Assembly: GCA_021325145.1 (NCBI GenBank)
Contig: JAJPHR010000106.1
Coordinates: forward strand, 1 to 64,000
Reading direction: 5' to 3'
Length of the DNA stretch: 64,000 nt
Origin: Verrucomicrobiota bacterium
GTDB taxonomy: Bacteria; Verrucomicrobiota; Verrucomicrobiia; Limisphaerales; Pedosphaeraceae
Below, piece after piece: positions 1-7,800 of the stretch (position 1 is its first letter; each line of letters starts with the position of its first letter). The notes under the pieces were generated by a model. The model saw only the letters and a list, made by a program, of their open reading frames with translations. It searched no databases and was not told the origin of the DNA. The position numbers and the translations under genes were made by a program.

Positions 1-142
1 AAATCCTCAGTCCCTTTCCCAACTGCAATGCAGTAGAAAACCGACCTGCCTTCAGCGGATAAAAACAACGCCTAAAATGAAATCCTACTGCATGGTTACG
101 GCTAAGATCTTGTAGCCGAACCAGACAGATATATCAGGCAAA

Positions 143-174
143 GTAAAAAACCCCGGCCTATTCAGACCGGGGTT
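143..174 (-). terminator. Rho-independent terminator
   Basis: On the minus strand an 8-bp stem AACCCCGG / CCGGGGTT encloses a 10-nt loop and runs directly into a T tract. It lies about 50 bases past the stop of the minus-strand gene ending at 226 and is well placed to end that transcript. The rest of bases 1-225 shows no gene; a 9-bp dyad ATGCAGTAG / CTACTGCAT (28-36 and 85-93) is the only other pattern seen. Confidence 0.8.
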
Positions 175-225
175 GACAAATCATGATGGTTTCAACTCAC
201 GTCACGTGCCCTGGCACGTAATCCT

Positions 226-579
226 CTAAGCCTTCTTTTTCTTCTCCTTCTTTTCCTCGCTCCGAATCCAATTTTCATTTCCGCGGACAGCGGCCATCAG
301 CGCGTCAAAACTTGGAGCGTTCGCAACGATTCGCCCGGTAGCTGTGTCCAGTCGCCGACAAGGACCTTCGACCACCTCGATTTCACCTTTGTCACCCTCA
401 CGCGCTCCAAAATCAAGCGCCAATGGGTAAAGGTCGATGCCTTGCAGACGATCCGCGAGCAAGTCGCGTTCTTCCTGGGGCAATTTGGCGGGGTTCACTT
501 CAACTGCCACGATTGAATGGGGGCAGTCAATCCCGGCTCTCAGGCACGCAGCCTGATCTACTTCAAACCGTAATTTCAC
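226..579 (-). CDS. Small hypothetical protein
   Basis: Encodes about 117 residues from a GTG start (VKLRFEVDQ). I prefer this start over an upstream ATG at 681 because GAAAGGAAAG, a good ribosome-binding site, sits a few bases before it and the upstream extension looks like non-coding translation. The protein is soluble with no signal peptide. It begins with a basic beta-strand, then an acidic middle (AKLPQEERDLLADRL), and ends in a lysine-rich tail (EEKKEKKKKA). Two cysteines lie near the N-terminus. I do not recognise the family. It is followed by a strong terminator and is probably monocistronic, or the last gene of a unit with the zinc-ribbon gene upstream at 787-1191. Confidence 0.6.
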   Translation of the reverse strand: MKLRFEVDQAACLRAGIDCPHSIVAVEVNPAKLPQEERDLLADRLQGIDLYPLALDFGAREGDKGEIEVVEGPCRRLDTATGRIVANAPSFDALMAAVRGNENWIRSEEKKEKKKKA

Positions 580-684
580 GGCTTTCCTTTCGCTAATGAT
601 TAATGGTCGGCCAATGGTTTCCACCGTCGATGGCCGGTCAACGGCTGAAAAGAAAATGCGCCATGGGAAGGACGGTGTCAAATT

Positions 685-706
685 GGGGCGGGATTTAATC
701 CGCCCC
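685..706 (-). terminator. GC-rich hairpin, possible terminator
   Basis: GGGGCGGGATT / AATCCGCCCC pairs almost perfectly with one bulged G. It lies about 80 bases past the end of the minus-strand gene 787-1191 and before the next minus-strand gene. No clear T tract follows, so termination is only a guess. Confidence 0.35.
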
Positions 707-786
707 GCAGTTGTGCCTGGCGAGCCCGAATTTACGGAGTGCGGTTCGACCGGTGTAACCGAAGAAAATGCCGGCAGCCTCGGTTT

Positions 787-1191
787 TTACCTGGCTGTGG
801 TCCTCATCCCGCCGATGATGGCCAGAGTCCGGGGCAAGTCGGCTTTGACCTGCCAGCCGCAAACGGCGGTGCATTGGACCCACTCGTTGCCGCGTATTTG
901 ATGGGCGGGCAGGTGGCATTTGGGGCAAAAGGCGAGCCATTCGCCCAAGGTGCGCGGGCCACGACGAAATTCGATCCCTTCCCGGATGATGATTTCTTCG
1001 GCTTGGATTTCAGACAGCCGCTTCTTGAGTTCCGCGTTCTCCTGGATGAGCCGGACGTCGCGTTCCAACATTTCCGCGTGATCTGACTGCAAGGAGAGGG
1101 TGAGGGATTGGATTTTGTTAAACAATGCGATGTCCTCGTGATTCCTGGCGCGGGACTCAAGGTCCTGGCAGAGGTCAACGAGATCTTTCAT
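787..1191 (-). CDS. Coiled-coil protein with C-terminal zinc ribbon
   Basis: About 134 residues from ATG (MKDLVDLCQDLES). A longer start at 1227 adds 12 residues that look unlike the rest. Residues 1-75 are strongly helical with regular Leu/Glu/Lys spacing, consistent with a coiled coil. The C-terminal third carries CPKC followed about 15 residues later by CTAVC and then GW, a four-cysteine zinc-ribbon-like arrangement. Proteins with this coiled-coil plus zinc-ribbon layout occur as small accessory proteins in many bacteria and their function is unknown. Whether it binds DNA, RNA or protein cannot be told from the sequence. Confidence 0.65.
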   Translation of the reverse strand: MKDLVDLCQDLESRARNHEDIALFNKIQSLTLSLQSDHAEMLERDVRLIQENAELKKRLSEIQAEEIIIREGIEFRRGPRTLGEWLAFCPKCHLPAHQIRGNEWVQCTAVCGWQVKADLPRTLAIIGGMRTTAR

Positions 1192-1358
1192 GGCGCCCAT
1201 GGGTGGATGAAAGCAGCCCGCTGGCATAAATCAATCGCAAACCGGTGCGCGGGAAGCGTCGGGATGTGCGGGGGCAGCATCCGGATGTGCCTAATTTTGA
1301 TTGGCGAGGGGGGCTGAAGGTTGTATTACAGGCGGCAACGCACAATAATGTAAATCGT

Positions 1359-2333
1359 ATGAAAAAACACTTTTCTCAAACGGAGTCGCTGGTCAAGGGG
1401 TTGCTGGGTTCGTTGCTGTTGGCCACTATATGCGCAGTCGGAGCGCGGGCGGCGGAGAAGAAGATCGTCGTGGGCTTTTCGCAGATTGGCGCGGAGAGCG
1501 GGTGGCGCACGGCGAACACGGAATCCATCAAGGCTGAGGCGGCGAAGCGGGGGATCGAACTGAAGTTCGCGGACGCGCAACAGAAACAGGAAAACCAAAT
1601 CAAGGCGCTGCGGTCGTTCGTTGCGCAAGGGGTGGATGTGATCGCGTTTTCGCCGGTGGTGGAAACGGGGTGGGAGTGGGTGTTGCGCGAGATCAAGCGG
1701 GCGGGGATCCCGGTGGTGCTGTCGGATCGCGCGGTGGCGGTGACGGATGATTCGCTTTATGTGACGTTTATCGGCGCGGATTTCGTCGAGGAAGGCCGGC
1801 GCGCGGGCCGGTGGCTGGCGAAGGCGAGCGACGGAAAAGCGGTGATTGCCGAATTGGTGGGCACGCCGGGTTCCGCTCCGGCCATTGATCGCAAAAAGGG
1901 ATTCACGGAAGTCATCGGCCAATATCCCGGCATGAAGATTGTCAAATCGCAGAGCGGCGATTTCACGCGGGCCAAGGGCAAGGAAGTAATGGAATCGTTC
2001 CTCAAGAGCCCGGACGCAAAGCAGATCACGGCGCTGTTCGCGCACAATGACGACATGGCGCTGGGCGCGATCCAGGCGATGGAGGAAGCGGGTGTGAAGC
2101 CGGGCAAGGACATTTTGATTGTGTCGATTGACGGCGTGCATGGCGCGTTCGAGGCAATGGCGGCGGGTAAATTGAATTGCACGGTGGAATGCAATCCGCT
2201 GATTGGCCCACAGCTTTTTGACGCGGTAGATGCGATACTCGCCAAGAAGAAGCTGCCCAAGCGCACGCAGGTCATCGAAGGCGTGTTTGAACAGTCGCAG
2301 GCGGCGGCGGAATTGCCGAATCGGAAGTATTGA
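1359..2333 (+). CDS. ytfQ: Sugar ABC transporter periplasmic binding protein (YtfQ-like)
   Basis: 324 residues, close to the usual YtfQ length of about 318. The start at ATG 1359 (MKKHFSQTE) gives a classic signal peptide with a hydrophobic core (LLGSLLLATICAVGA) and cleavage near ARA-AEKK; an upstream in-frame extension to 1245 is rejected for that reason. The mature N-terminus VVGFSQIGAESGWRT is characteristic of the YtfQ branch of the Peripla_BP_4 family. E. coli YtfQ binds galactofuranose and galactopyranose. It is the first gene of a complete importer with the ATPase and two permeases downstream. It is separated from the ATPase gene by 222 bases containing a palindrome, which may let it be made in excess. 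Specificity is inferred from family only. Confidence 0.92.
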   Translation: MKKHFSQTESLVKGLLGSLLLATICAVGARAAEKKIVVGFSQIGAESGWRTANTESIKAEAAKRGIELKFADAQQKQENQIKALRSFVAQGVDVIAFSPVVETGWEWVLREIKRAGIPVVLSDRAVAVTDDSLYVTFIGADFVEEGRRAGRWLAKASDGKAVIAELVGTPGSAPAIDRKKGFTEVIGQYPGMKIVKSQSGDFTRAKGKEVMESFLKSPDAKQITALFAHNDDMALGAIQAMEEAGVKPGKDILIVSIDGVHGAFEAMAAGKLNCTVECNPLIGPQLFDAVDAILAKKKLPKRTQVIEGVFEQSQAAAELPNRKY

Positions 2334-2370
2334 TGCCGGGCGAAGGCCTGGTGGACAGTGAATCCGGGTC

Positions 2371-2475
2371 TGGAGTCCCGCGTTCAGGCGGCGGGCGTTC
2401 GCGAATACTATGGTTTTGAAAACTTTCAATTCCCTCGTCAAGGCCGCAGCTCTGCCGGCTGAAGCCGGGACTCCA
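2371..2475. repeat. Imperfect inverted repeat between ytfQ and ytfR
   Basis: Left arm 2371-2392 (TGGAGTCCCGCGTTCAGGCGGC) and right arm 2454-2475 are reverse complements at about 19 of 22 positions, separated by about 60 bases. Each arm also contains a short self-complementary core around TTCAG. It resembles REP-type palindromes that sit inside operons. It may end part of the ytfQ transcripts or protect their 3' end. Confidence 0.6.
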
Positions 2476-2555
2476 AAACTCGGAGCGCCCCGCAATGAGG
2501 CTGGCTTTCAGGCGGCCGCGCTGCTCCGCTAAGCTGGAACGCCGCACGTATTCGC

Positions 2556-4082
2556 ATGGAAACGGAGCCGAAAGCATTACTGGAAATACGCGGGCTCGTG
2601 AAGGGCTTTCCGGGGGTCAAGGCTTTGCAGGGAGTGGATTTCATCGTGCGGCGGAGCGAGATTCACGCGCTGATGGGGGAGAACGGCGCGGGCAAAAGCA
2701 CACTGATCAAGGTCCTGACCGGCGTGTACCCACGCGACGGGGGCACGATGCGGCTCGAAGGCGTGGAGATCAATCCGCGCTCGCCCAAGATGGCGGAGGC
2801 GCTCGGCATCAGCACGGTCTATCAAGAGGTCAATCTCATCCCGCATCTTTCAGTGGCCGAAAATATTTGCCTGGGACGCCAGCCCACTTTTTTTGGAATG
2901 ATCCGCTGGCGGGAGATGGCGCGGCGGGCCGAGCGGGCGTTAAGGCGGGTGGATTTGAAACTGGATGTTTCGCAATCGGTGGCTTCATGTTCCATCGCGG
3001 TGCAACAGCTGGTTGCCATCGCGCGGGCGCTGGACGTTTCGGAGAAACTGCTGGTGCTCGATGAACCGACTTCGAGCCTGGACGAAAAAGAGGTGGGGGA
3101 ACTTTTCGCGGTGTTACGCAAGCTCCGTGGCCAGGGCACCGGAATCGTGATTGTCACGCATTTTTTGGATCAGGTTTATGCAATTTCGGATCGCATCACG
3201 GTGTTGCGCGACGGCAAGCTGGTAGGCGAATTTGAAACGGCCAGGCTGCCGCGGTTGAAACTGGTGAGTCACATGGTCGGGCGCGAAATCACACAGCCGG
3301 AAGGAAGCGCGCGTGGAGCGGAAGCGGGTGAGGCCGACGTTAAAGCGGAGCCGCTGCTGGAAATCAAAAACTTCGGCCGCGCGGGTTCGGTCACGGCCAT
3401 GGACTTGAGCGTCGCGCGGGGTGAGTTGGTTGGTCTTGCGGGCTTGCTGGGGTCGGGTCGCACGGAGACGGCGCGGTTGATTTTTGGGATAGACAAGGCG
3501 CAGACCGGCGAGATGCGGGTGGATGGGCGGAGAACGTCGTTTCATTCGCCGCGACAGGCGATCCGCGCGGGTTTTGCGTTCACGCCGGAGAACCGCAAAG
3601 TCGAGGGCATTCTCCCGAGGATGTCGGTGCGGGAAAACATCGTGCTGGCGTTGCAGGCACGGCAAGGGCTGGGGCAGATGATTTCACGAAAGCGGCAGCT
3701 TGAACTGGCGGACGAATTCATCCGGCGGCTGGGCATCAGCACGCCGGGGCCGGAGCAGGCGGTGGGCAACTTGAGCGGCGGCAACCAGCAAAAAGTTTTG
3801 CTGGCGCGCTGGCTGGTGACACAGCCAAGGTTGCTGATCCTGGACGAACCGACGCGCGGGATCGACGTGGGAGCGAAGGCAGAGATCGAGAAAACCATGC
3901 AGGAATTGCGCGCGCAAGGGATGGCGATTTTGTTCATCAGTTCGGAGTTGGAGGAGGTCGTGCGCGCTTGCGAGCGAGTGGTGGTGCTGCGCGATCGCGC
4001 GAAAGTCGGCGAACTGGCTGGCGATGGAATCAGCGAGGAGAAGATCATGCACATGATCGCCGAACACGGCCATGGCCACTGA
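2556..4082 (+). CDS. ytfR: Sugar ABC transporter ATPase, two nucleotide-binding domains (YtfR-like)
   Basis: 508 residues, the normal size for CUT2-type sugar ATPases (YtfR, RbsA, XylG). The N-terminal domain has Walker A GENGAGKST (about residues 41-49) and Walker B LLVLDEPTSSLD, but its signature motif is degenerate (CSIAVQQLVAIARAL). The C-terminal domain has the usual degenerate Walker A (GLLGSGRTE), an intact signature LSGGNQQKV and Walker B LLILDEPTRGID. This asymmetry is normal for the family, where one site is catalytically weak. It energises import together with the two permeases that follow. The gene starts 222 bases after ytfQ and overlaps ytfT by 11 bases, so translation of the two is probably coupled. 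Confidence 0.93.
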   Translation: METEPKALLEIRGLVKGFPGVKALQGVDFIVRRSEIHALMGENGAGKSTLIKVLTGVYPRDGGTMRLEGVEINPRSPKMAEALGISTVYQEVNLIPHLSVAENICLGRQPTFFGMIRWREMARRAERALRRVDLKLDVSQSVASCSIAVQQLVAIARALDVSEKLLVLDEPTSSLDEKEVGELFAVLRKLRGQGTGIVIVTHFLDQVYAISDRITVLRDGKLVGEFETARLPRLKLVSHMVGREITQPEGSARGAEAGEADVKAEPLLEIKNFGRAGSVTAMDLSVARGELVGLAGLLGSGRTETARLIFGIDKAQTGEMRVDGRRTSFHSPRQAIRAGFAFTPENRKVEGILPRMSVRENIVLALQARQGLGQMISRKRQLELADEFIRRLGISTPGPEQAVGNLSGGNQQKVLLARWLVTQPRLLILDEPTRGIDVGAKAEIEKTMQELRAQGMAILFISSELEEVVRACERVVVLRDRAKVGELAGDGISEEKIMHMIAEHGHGH

Positions 4083-5088
4083 ACGATTTGAGAAAAAGCA
4101 GGCTCGCTGGTGGAGCAGTCTCGTCTGGCCGGTGTCCGGGCTGGCGCTGTTGTTGCTGTTTGATCTGTGCTTTACGGACGGCTTCTTCAAACTTGAAGTG
4201 CGCGATGGTCATCTTTATGGCGTGCTGATCGACATTCTCAATCACGGTTCCAAGGTGATGCTGCTGGCGCTGGGCATGACGCTGGTGATTGCGACCGGAG
4301 GCGTGGACCTTTCCGTAGGGGCGGTCATGGCGATCGCGGGCGCGGTGGCGGCCCGGCTTATCAACACGACCAATGTGTCATTCCCGGTGGTGATCGGCGT
4401 GACGCTGGCAGTGGCAATCGCGGCGGGCTGTTGGAATGGATTACTCGTAGGGGCGTTTCGCATTCAGCCAATTGTGGCGACGCTGATTTTGATGGTGGCC
4501 GGACGCGGGGTGGCGATGTTGATCACGGATGGGCAGATCATCACGTTCACGGAACCGTGGTTGACTTATATCGGGAACGGTCATTTGCTGGGTTTGCCTT
4601 TTCCAGTTTGGCTGAGTGGCGGGATGCTGTTGATCACTGCGCTGCTCACGCGGCGGACAGCCCTGGGCCTGTTCATTGAGTCGGTGGGAGACAATCAGAC
4701 CGCCAGCACTTATGCCGGGGTCAATTCCTCGACGGTGAAATTTTTTGTCTATGTTTTCAGCGGGTTTTGCGCCGGGCTGGCGGGGCTCGTAGCAGCCTCG
4801 AACATCAAGTGCGCCGATTCGAACCATGCGGGCCTGTTCCTGGAGTTGGATGCGATCCTCGCGGTGGTGGTCGGCGGAACGCTGCTGACGGGCGGACGGT
4901 TTTACCTGGTCGGCGCAATGGTGGGCGCGTTGTTCATTCAGACGCTGACGACGACGATGTATATGCGCAATGTGAGCGCGGACATCGCGCCGGTGCCAAA
5001 GGCGCTGGCGATTCTCGTCGTGTGCCTGCTGCAATCTCCCAAGGTGCGAACAAAATTTTCCGGACTGCTCAAACGGAGGGGTTCATGA
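4072..5088 (+). CDS. ytfT: Sugar ABC transporter permease (YtfT-like)
   Basis: 338 residues against about 341 for E. coli YtfT. It is a polytopic inner-membrane protein of the BPD_transp_2 family with about ten hydrophobic segments. It contains the family motif ATGGVDLSVGA in the third hydrophobic region and DAILAVVVGGTLLTGG near the C-terminus, both typical of RbsC/YtfT permeases. The start ATG (MATERFEKK) lies inside the last codons of ytfR, giving an 11-base overlap. It forms a heterodimeric channel with the next gene product. No unusual features. Confidence 0.92.
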   Translation: MATERFEKKQARWWSSLVWPVSGLALLLLFDLCFTDGFFKLEVRDGHLYGVLIDILNHGSKVMLLALGMTLVIATGGVDLSVGAVMAIAGAVAARLINTTNVSFPVVIGVTLAVAIAAGCWNGLLVGAFRIQPIVATLILMVAGRGVAMLITDGQIITFTEPWLTYIGNGHLLGLPFPVWLSGGMLLITALLTRRTALGLFIESVGDNQTASTYAGVNSSTVKFFVYVFSGFCAGLAGLVAASNIKCADSNHAGLFLELDAILAVVVGGTLLTGGRFYLVGAMVGALFIQTLTTTMYMRNVSADIAPVPKALAILVVCLLQSPKVRTKFSGLLKRRGS

Positions 5089-6065
5089 AGTTCCCGCTGG
5101 CAAGCCGCTACCTTCCGTTGCTCGCGACGGCCTTGGTGCTGGCGGGGCTTTATGTGGCGGGCTGCGTCTCGTTTGACAATTTTTCCTCCCTGCGTGTCGC
5201 GGTGAATCTCATCGGCGACAATGGTTTTCTCGGGATCGCGGCGATTGGCGCGACATTCGTAATCCTTTCCGGCGGGATTGATTTGTCCGTGGGGGCGGTG
5301 GTGGCATTCACGAGTATTCTCATTGCCTCGCTGGTGGAGGACCACAGTGTAAATCCTCTGGCGGCCATTGCGGCGGCGTTGATTGTCGGCTCATTGTTCG
5401 GAGCGGCAATGGGAAGTTTGATTCAGTGGTTCGAGCTGCCGCCATTTCTCGTGACGCTGGCGGGGATGTTTCTGGCGCGTGGCGTGGGATTTATGATCCA
5501 TCCGCAGTCGCACGGCATCCAGAATGACTTCTTTCTTCAGACGGTCAGCGAGCGGCTTTCGCTGCCGTTGAATAATCGGGTGAGCTTTCCTTTCACGGGA
5601 ACCTGCTTTGTGGTGATGTTCGTGCTGGCGACCTTCGTGGCGCATTATACCCGGTTCGGCCGCTACATTTATGCGCTGGGCGGCGATGAACAGTCGGCGC
5701 GGCTAATGGGGCTGCCGGTGGCTCGAACCAAGGTGTTGATTTACGCGCTATCGGGTTTTTGCTCGGCGCTGGCGGGTGTGGTTTACACGTTTTACACGCA
5801 ATCAGGCGACCCCGCGTCCTGTGTCGGGCTGGAGTTGGATGCGATAGCGGCGGTGGTGATTGGGGGCACGCTGCTCAGCGGCGGCGTGGGATTTTTGGCG
5901 GGCACCGTCATGGGAGTGCTCATCCTGGGTTTGATTCAGACCCTGATCACGTTTAAGGGTGATTTGAACAGTTGGTGGACGCGGATCGTGGCGGGAATGC
6001 TGGTGTTCCTGTTTATTCTGTTGCAGAATGTAATCTCATCGGCGTCCAAGCGGCTTAGGGGATAA
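5085..6065 (+). CDS. yjfF: Sugar ABC transporter permease (YjfF-like)
   Basis: 326 residues against about 331 for E. coli YjfF. The start ATG 5085 (MKFPLASRY) overlaps the ytfT stop as ATGA and is preceded by ACGGAGGGG, an excellent ribosome-binding site; the same frame extends upstream but only antisense to sense. It has the BPD_transp_2 signature SGGIDLSVGAVVAF and the C-terminal DAIAAVVIGGTLLSGG. It is the second half of the heterodimeric permease and the last gene of the ytfQRT-yjfF operon. A long imperfect hairpin follows within a few bases of the stop. Confidence 0.92.
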   Translation: MKFPLASRYLPLLATALVLAGLYVAGCVSFDNFSSLRVAVNLIGDNGFLGIAAIGATFVILSGGIDLSVGAVVAFTSILIASLVEDHSVNPLAAIAAALIVGSLFGAAMGSLIQWFELPPFLVTLAGMFLARGVGFMIHPQSHGIQNDFFLQTVSERLSLPLNNRVSFPFTGTCFVVMFVLATFVAHYTRFGRYIYALGGDEQSARLMGLPVARTKVLIYALSGFCSALAGVVYTFYTQSGDPASCVGLELDAIAAVVIGGTLLSGGVGFLAGTVMGVLILGLIQTLITFKGDLNSWWTRIVAGMLVFLFILLQNVISSASKRLRG

Positions 6066-6067
6066 AT

Positions 6068-6190
6068 TCCAAACCTCAAGCTTCAAGCGCCAGAAAAGCT
6101 CCAAACTTCAAACACCAAGCACCCCAATGATTAATGTTTGGTGCTTGTTCCTGGAGTTTTTCAGGTGTTTGGAGCTCGGTGTTTGCCCGT
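6068..6190. repeat. Long imperfect inverted repeat of CAAAC/CAAGC units
   Basis: The left half (about 6070-6123) is built of short units such as CAAGC, CTCCAAAC and TTCAAACACC. The right half (about 6135-6190) is the imperfect reverse complement over roughly 48 bases, including AGCTCCAAAC against GTTTGGAGCT and CAAGCACC against GGTGCTTG. It lies between convergent genes (yjfF and the minus-strand gene at 6201), so it could serve as a two-way terminator. It could also be a dispersed miniature repeat. Confidence 0.6.
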
Positions 6191-6200
6191 GTGCTCTGCC

Positions 6201-7055
6201 TTAGAGCAGCGTTTTCTCCGGCAGGGGCGCGGGCTTGCCATTGGGGGCGAAGGCACGCGGACCGGGCTCGCCGGCTGGAACTTCCGGGCGCAGGATCACG
6301 AGGGCAGGGCGTACCAGTCGGCCCTGGAAGGTAAAACCAGTGGCGATGGTTTGATCGATTTTCGCCTCGGAGACGGGGTTTTCAGTTCCATCGGCCAGCT
6401 GGTGCAACTGCGGGTTGAACGATTCCTCGGGCGCGGGCACGAAAGGGACCAGGCCGAGGCGGCGGGCGACGTCGCGGCAGGCGTTTTGGAAATTGCCGAG
6501 TTGCTCGATCAGGCCCGGCTGGCCTGAGCGCAACGCCGCCTGGTGCAGGGCATAAATATGATCGAGCATCCGCACGACGGATTGCAGCCACTCGCCTTCG
6601 GTGCGTTTGAGTTTTTCGACTTCGACCCGGAGGCTGGCTTTTTCGCCATCGTTGGCTTTCTGGAGAAAGTCAGTGAATGCGGCTACTTCGGCACCCATGC
6701 GTTCGGCGATGGTTTTTGCCGCGCCGACGGTTTTGTCGGATTGCTCCTGCACGGTCTGCCAGCGCGCAGTGGCGGCGCCGATGAGCGCGGCGAGCGACTG
6801 CAAGTCCTTGATCTGTTCGAGGCTGGAAGTCAGGGAAGTGGTTTCGCCACGGCGGACTAGGGCCTGGAATTCGAGCACGTAGGGAGTAATCGCCAGTCCT
6901 GCACCTACGACACAGCAAACCAGCACAAAACCGATTTCCCAGGGGGACAAAGGCAGTTTGCTTTGGAAATAAATGAAGATGGACAAGGCGATTAATACGA
7001 TATCACCGAGGAAGAATGGCAGTTTGGGCAGCTTAGGTTCAGTCTGATTACTCAT
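6201..7055 (-). CDS. Membrane protein with coiled coil and GrpE-like C-terminal domain
   Basis: 284 residues. Two hydrophobic segments near the N-terminus (about 14-32 and 39-60) anchor it in the membrane. Residues about 80-165 are helical and coiled-coil-like. The region about 165-262 resembles the C-terminal part of GrpE: RRLGLVPFVPAPEESFNPQ, then LHQL, then a tract ending TGFTFQGRLVRPALVIL, which matches the GrpE pattern of G-E-x-F-x-P-x-x-H followed by G-Y-x-x-x-x-R-x-L-R-P-A-x-V. GrpE is normally a soluble nucleotide-exchange factor for DnaK, so a membrane-anchored version is unusual. The tail is proline rich. No dnaK or dnaJ is nearby. Function is inferred from the motif only. Confidence 0.7.
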   Translation of the reverse strand: MSNQTEPKLPKLPFFLGDIVLIALSIFIYFQSKLPLSPWEIGFVLVCCVVGAGLAITPYVLEFQALVRRGETTSLTSSLEQIKDLQSLAALIGAATARWQTVQEQSDKTVGAAKTIAERMGAEVAAFTDFLQKANDGEKASLRVEVEKLKRTEGEWLQSVVRMLDHIYALHQAALRSGQPGLIEQLGNFQNACRDVARRLGLVPFVPAPEESFNPQLHQLADGTENPVSEAKIDQTIATGFTFQGRLVRPALVILRPEVPAGEPGPRAFAPNGKPAPLPEKTLL

Positions 7056-7157
7056 AACAGCCGTAAGCTTTAAGAGAATCCCGGCTGAACTGCAAGACTA
7101 TCGCGATGGAATTGAAGAACTTTCCGCCCACAGGGTGTGGCAGCGGTTGGTTGCAGC

Positions 7158-7790
7158 TCAGCCGTCCGACAGTTTGCCCGGACGAATCTGGACGCACCCC
7201 AGGAACGTGGTGAATGTTCCTTCCAAGGAAGCAAAGTAATCGGTGGAGGTGGTCATTGAGATCTCCAATAGTCCATCCGGGGTTGACACGAAGGCCATTC
7301 GGGTCGTCAGCCTGGTTTTGTAGACGGTGGTGCGTTCGACATCGAAAGCCAACCCTTTATCGGTGCCCAAATATGCGATTCTGGCTGGCTGGATTGCGGC
7401 ATCCGGGAAACGATTCTGGACGAGTTGAAGCAATCTGGCGCTGCTATTGGTGGTAACGATCCCGAAACGGTTCGTGGTGAATTCCAGTACGATGCTGGCT
7501 TTGGAGTCCTGGACTTGGAGCTTGAGCCGCCTTGCGGCGTAATCGGTTTCGACCCTGGAATTTTGCGGTGGCAGAACGCCGACGCGACTGGCCCCGGTGA
7601 GGACGACATATTCTGGGAATGTGCCCATTTCAGGCTGTTCGCGCGTGCTTTGCACCACGCTAAAAGCTTCTTCCGCAGCGGGAAGAGGCATGCAGTCCAT
7701 GAGGACAGCGAAAAGCAGGCAGGCGACCATCCCCAGCCGGGGCATCCGCGCGGAACCGGGGTTGGCAGCGTCGAGTTGCAAGGGCCTCAT
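7158..7790 (-). CDS. Secreted protein, fourth gene of pseudopilin operon copy A
   Basis: 210 residues with an N-terminal hydrophobic stretch (MVACLLFAVLMDCMPLPA) that looks like a signal peptide ending near PAAEEAF. The mature part shares pattern and order with the 203-residue protein at 10744-11355. Shared points include a line with FPDAAIQPARIAYLGTDKG aligned to HPDAKILVESARGVAGQNG, then F-D-V/L-E, then a strand with FV-S-P-x-G-L/V-L-E. It starts 10 bases after the stop of the giant PilX-like gene and ends the operon. A periplasmic partner of the pseudopilins is a reasonable guess. The family is unknown to me. Confidence 0.7.
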   Translation of the reverse strand: MRPLQLDAANPGSARMPRLGMVACLLFAVLMDCMPLPAAEEAFSVVQSTREQPEMGTFPEYVVLTGASRVGVLPPQNSRVETDYAARRLKLQVQDSKASIVLEFTTNRFGIVTTNSSARLLQLVQNRFPDAAIQPARIAYLGTDKGLAFDVERTTVYKTRLTTRMAFVSTPDGLLEISMTTSTDYFASLEGTFTTFLGCVQIRPGKLSDG

Positions 7791-7800
7791 AGCGATGAGA

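Noticed and set aside
28..93. 9-bp inverted repeat ATGCAGTAG / CTACTGCAT
   Set aside because: Arms are 48 bases apart with no gene context; could arise by chance.
1326..2495. A 389-codon minus-strand frame
   Set aside because: Antisense to ytfQ; Arg/His-rich translation with no signal or domain.
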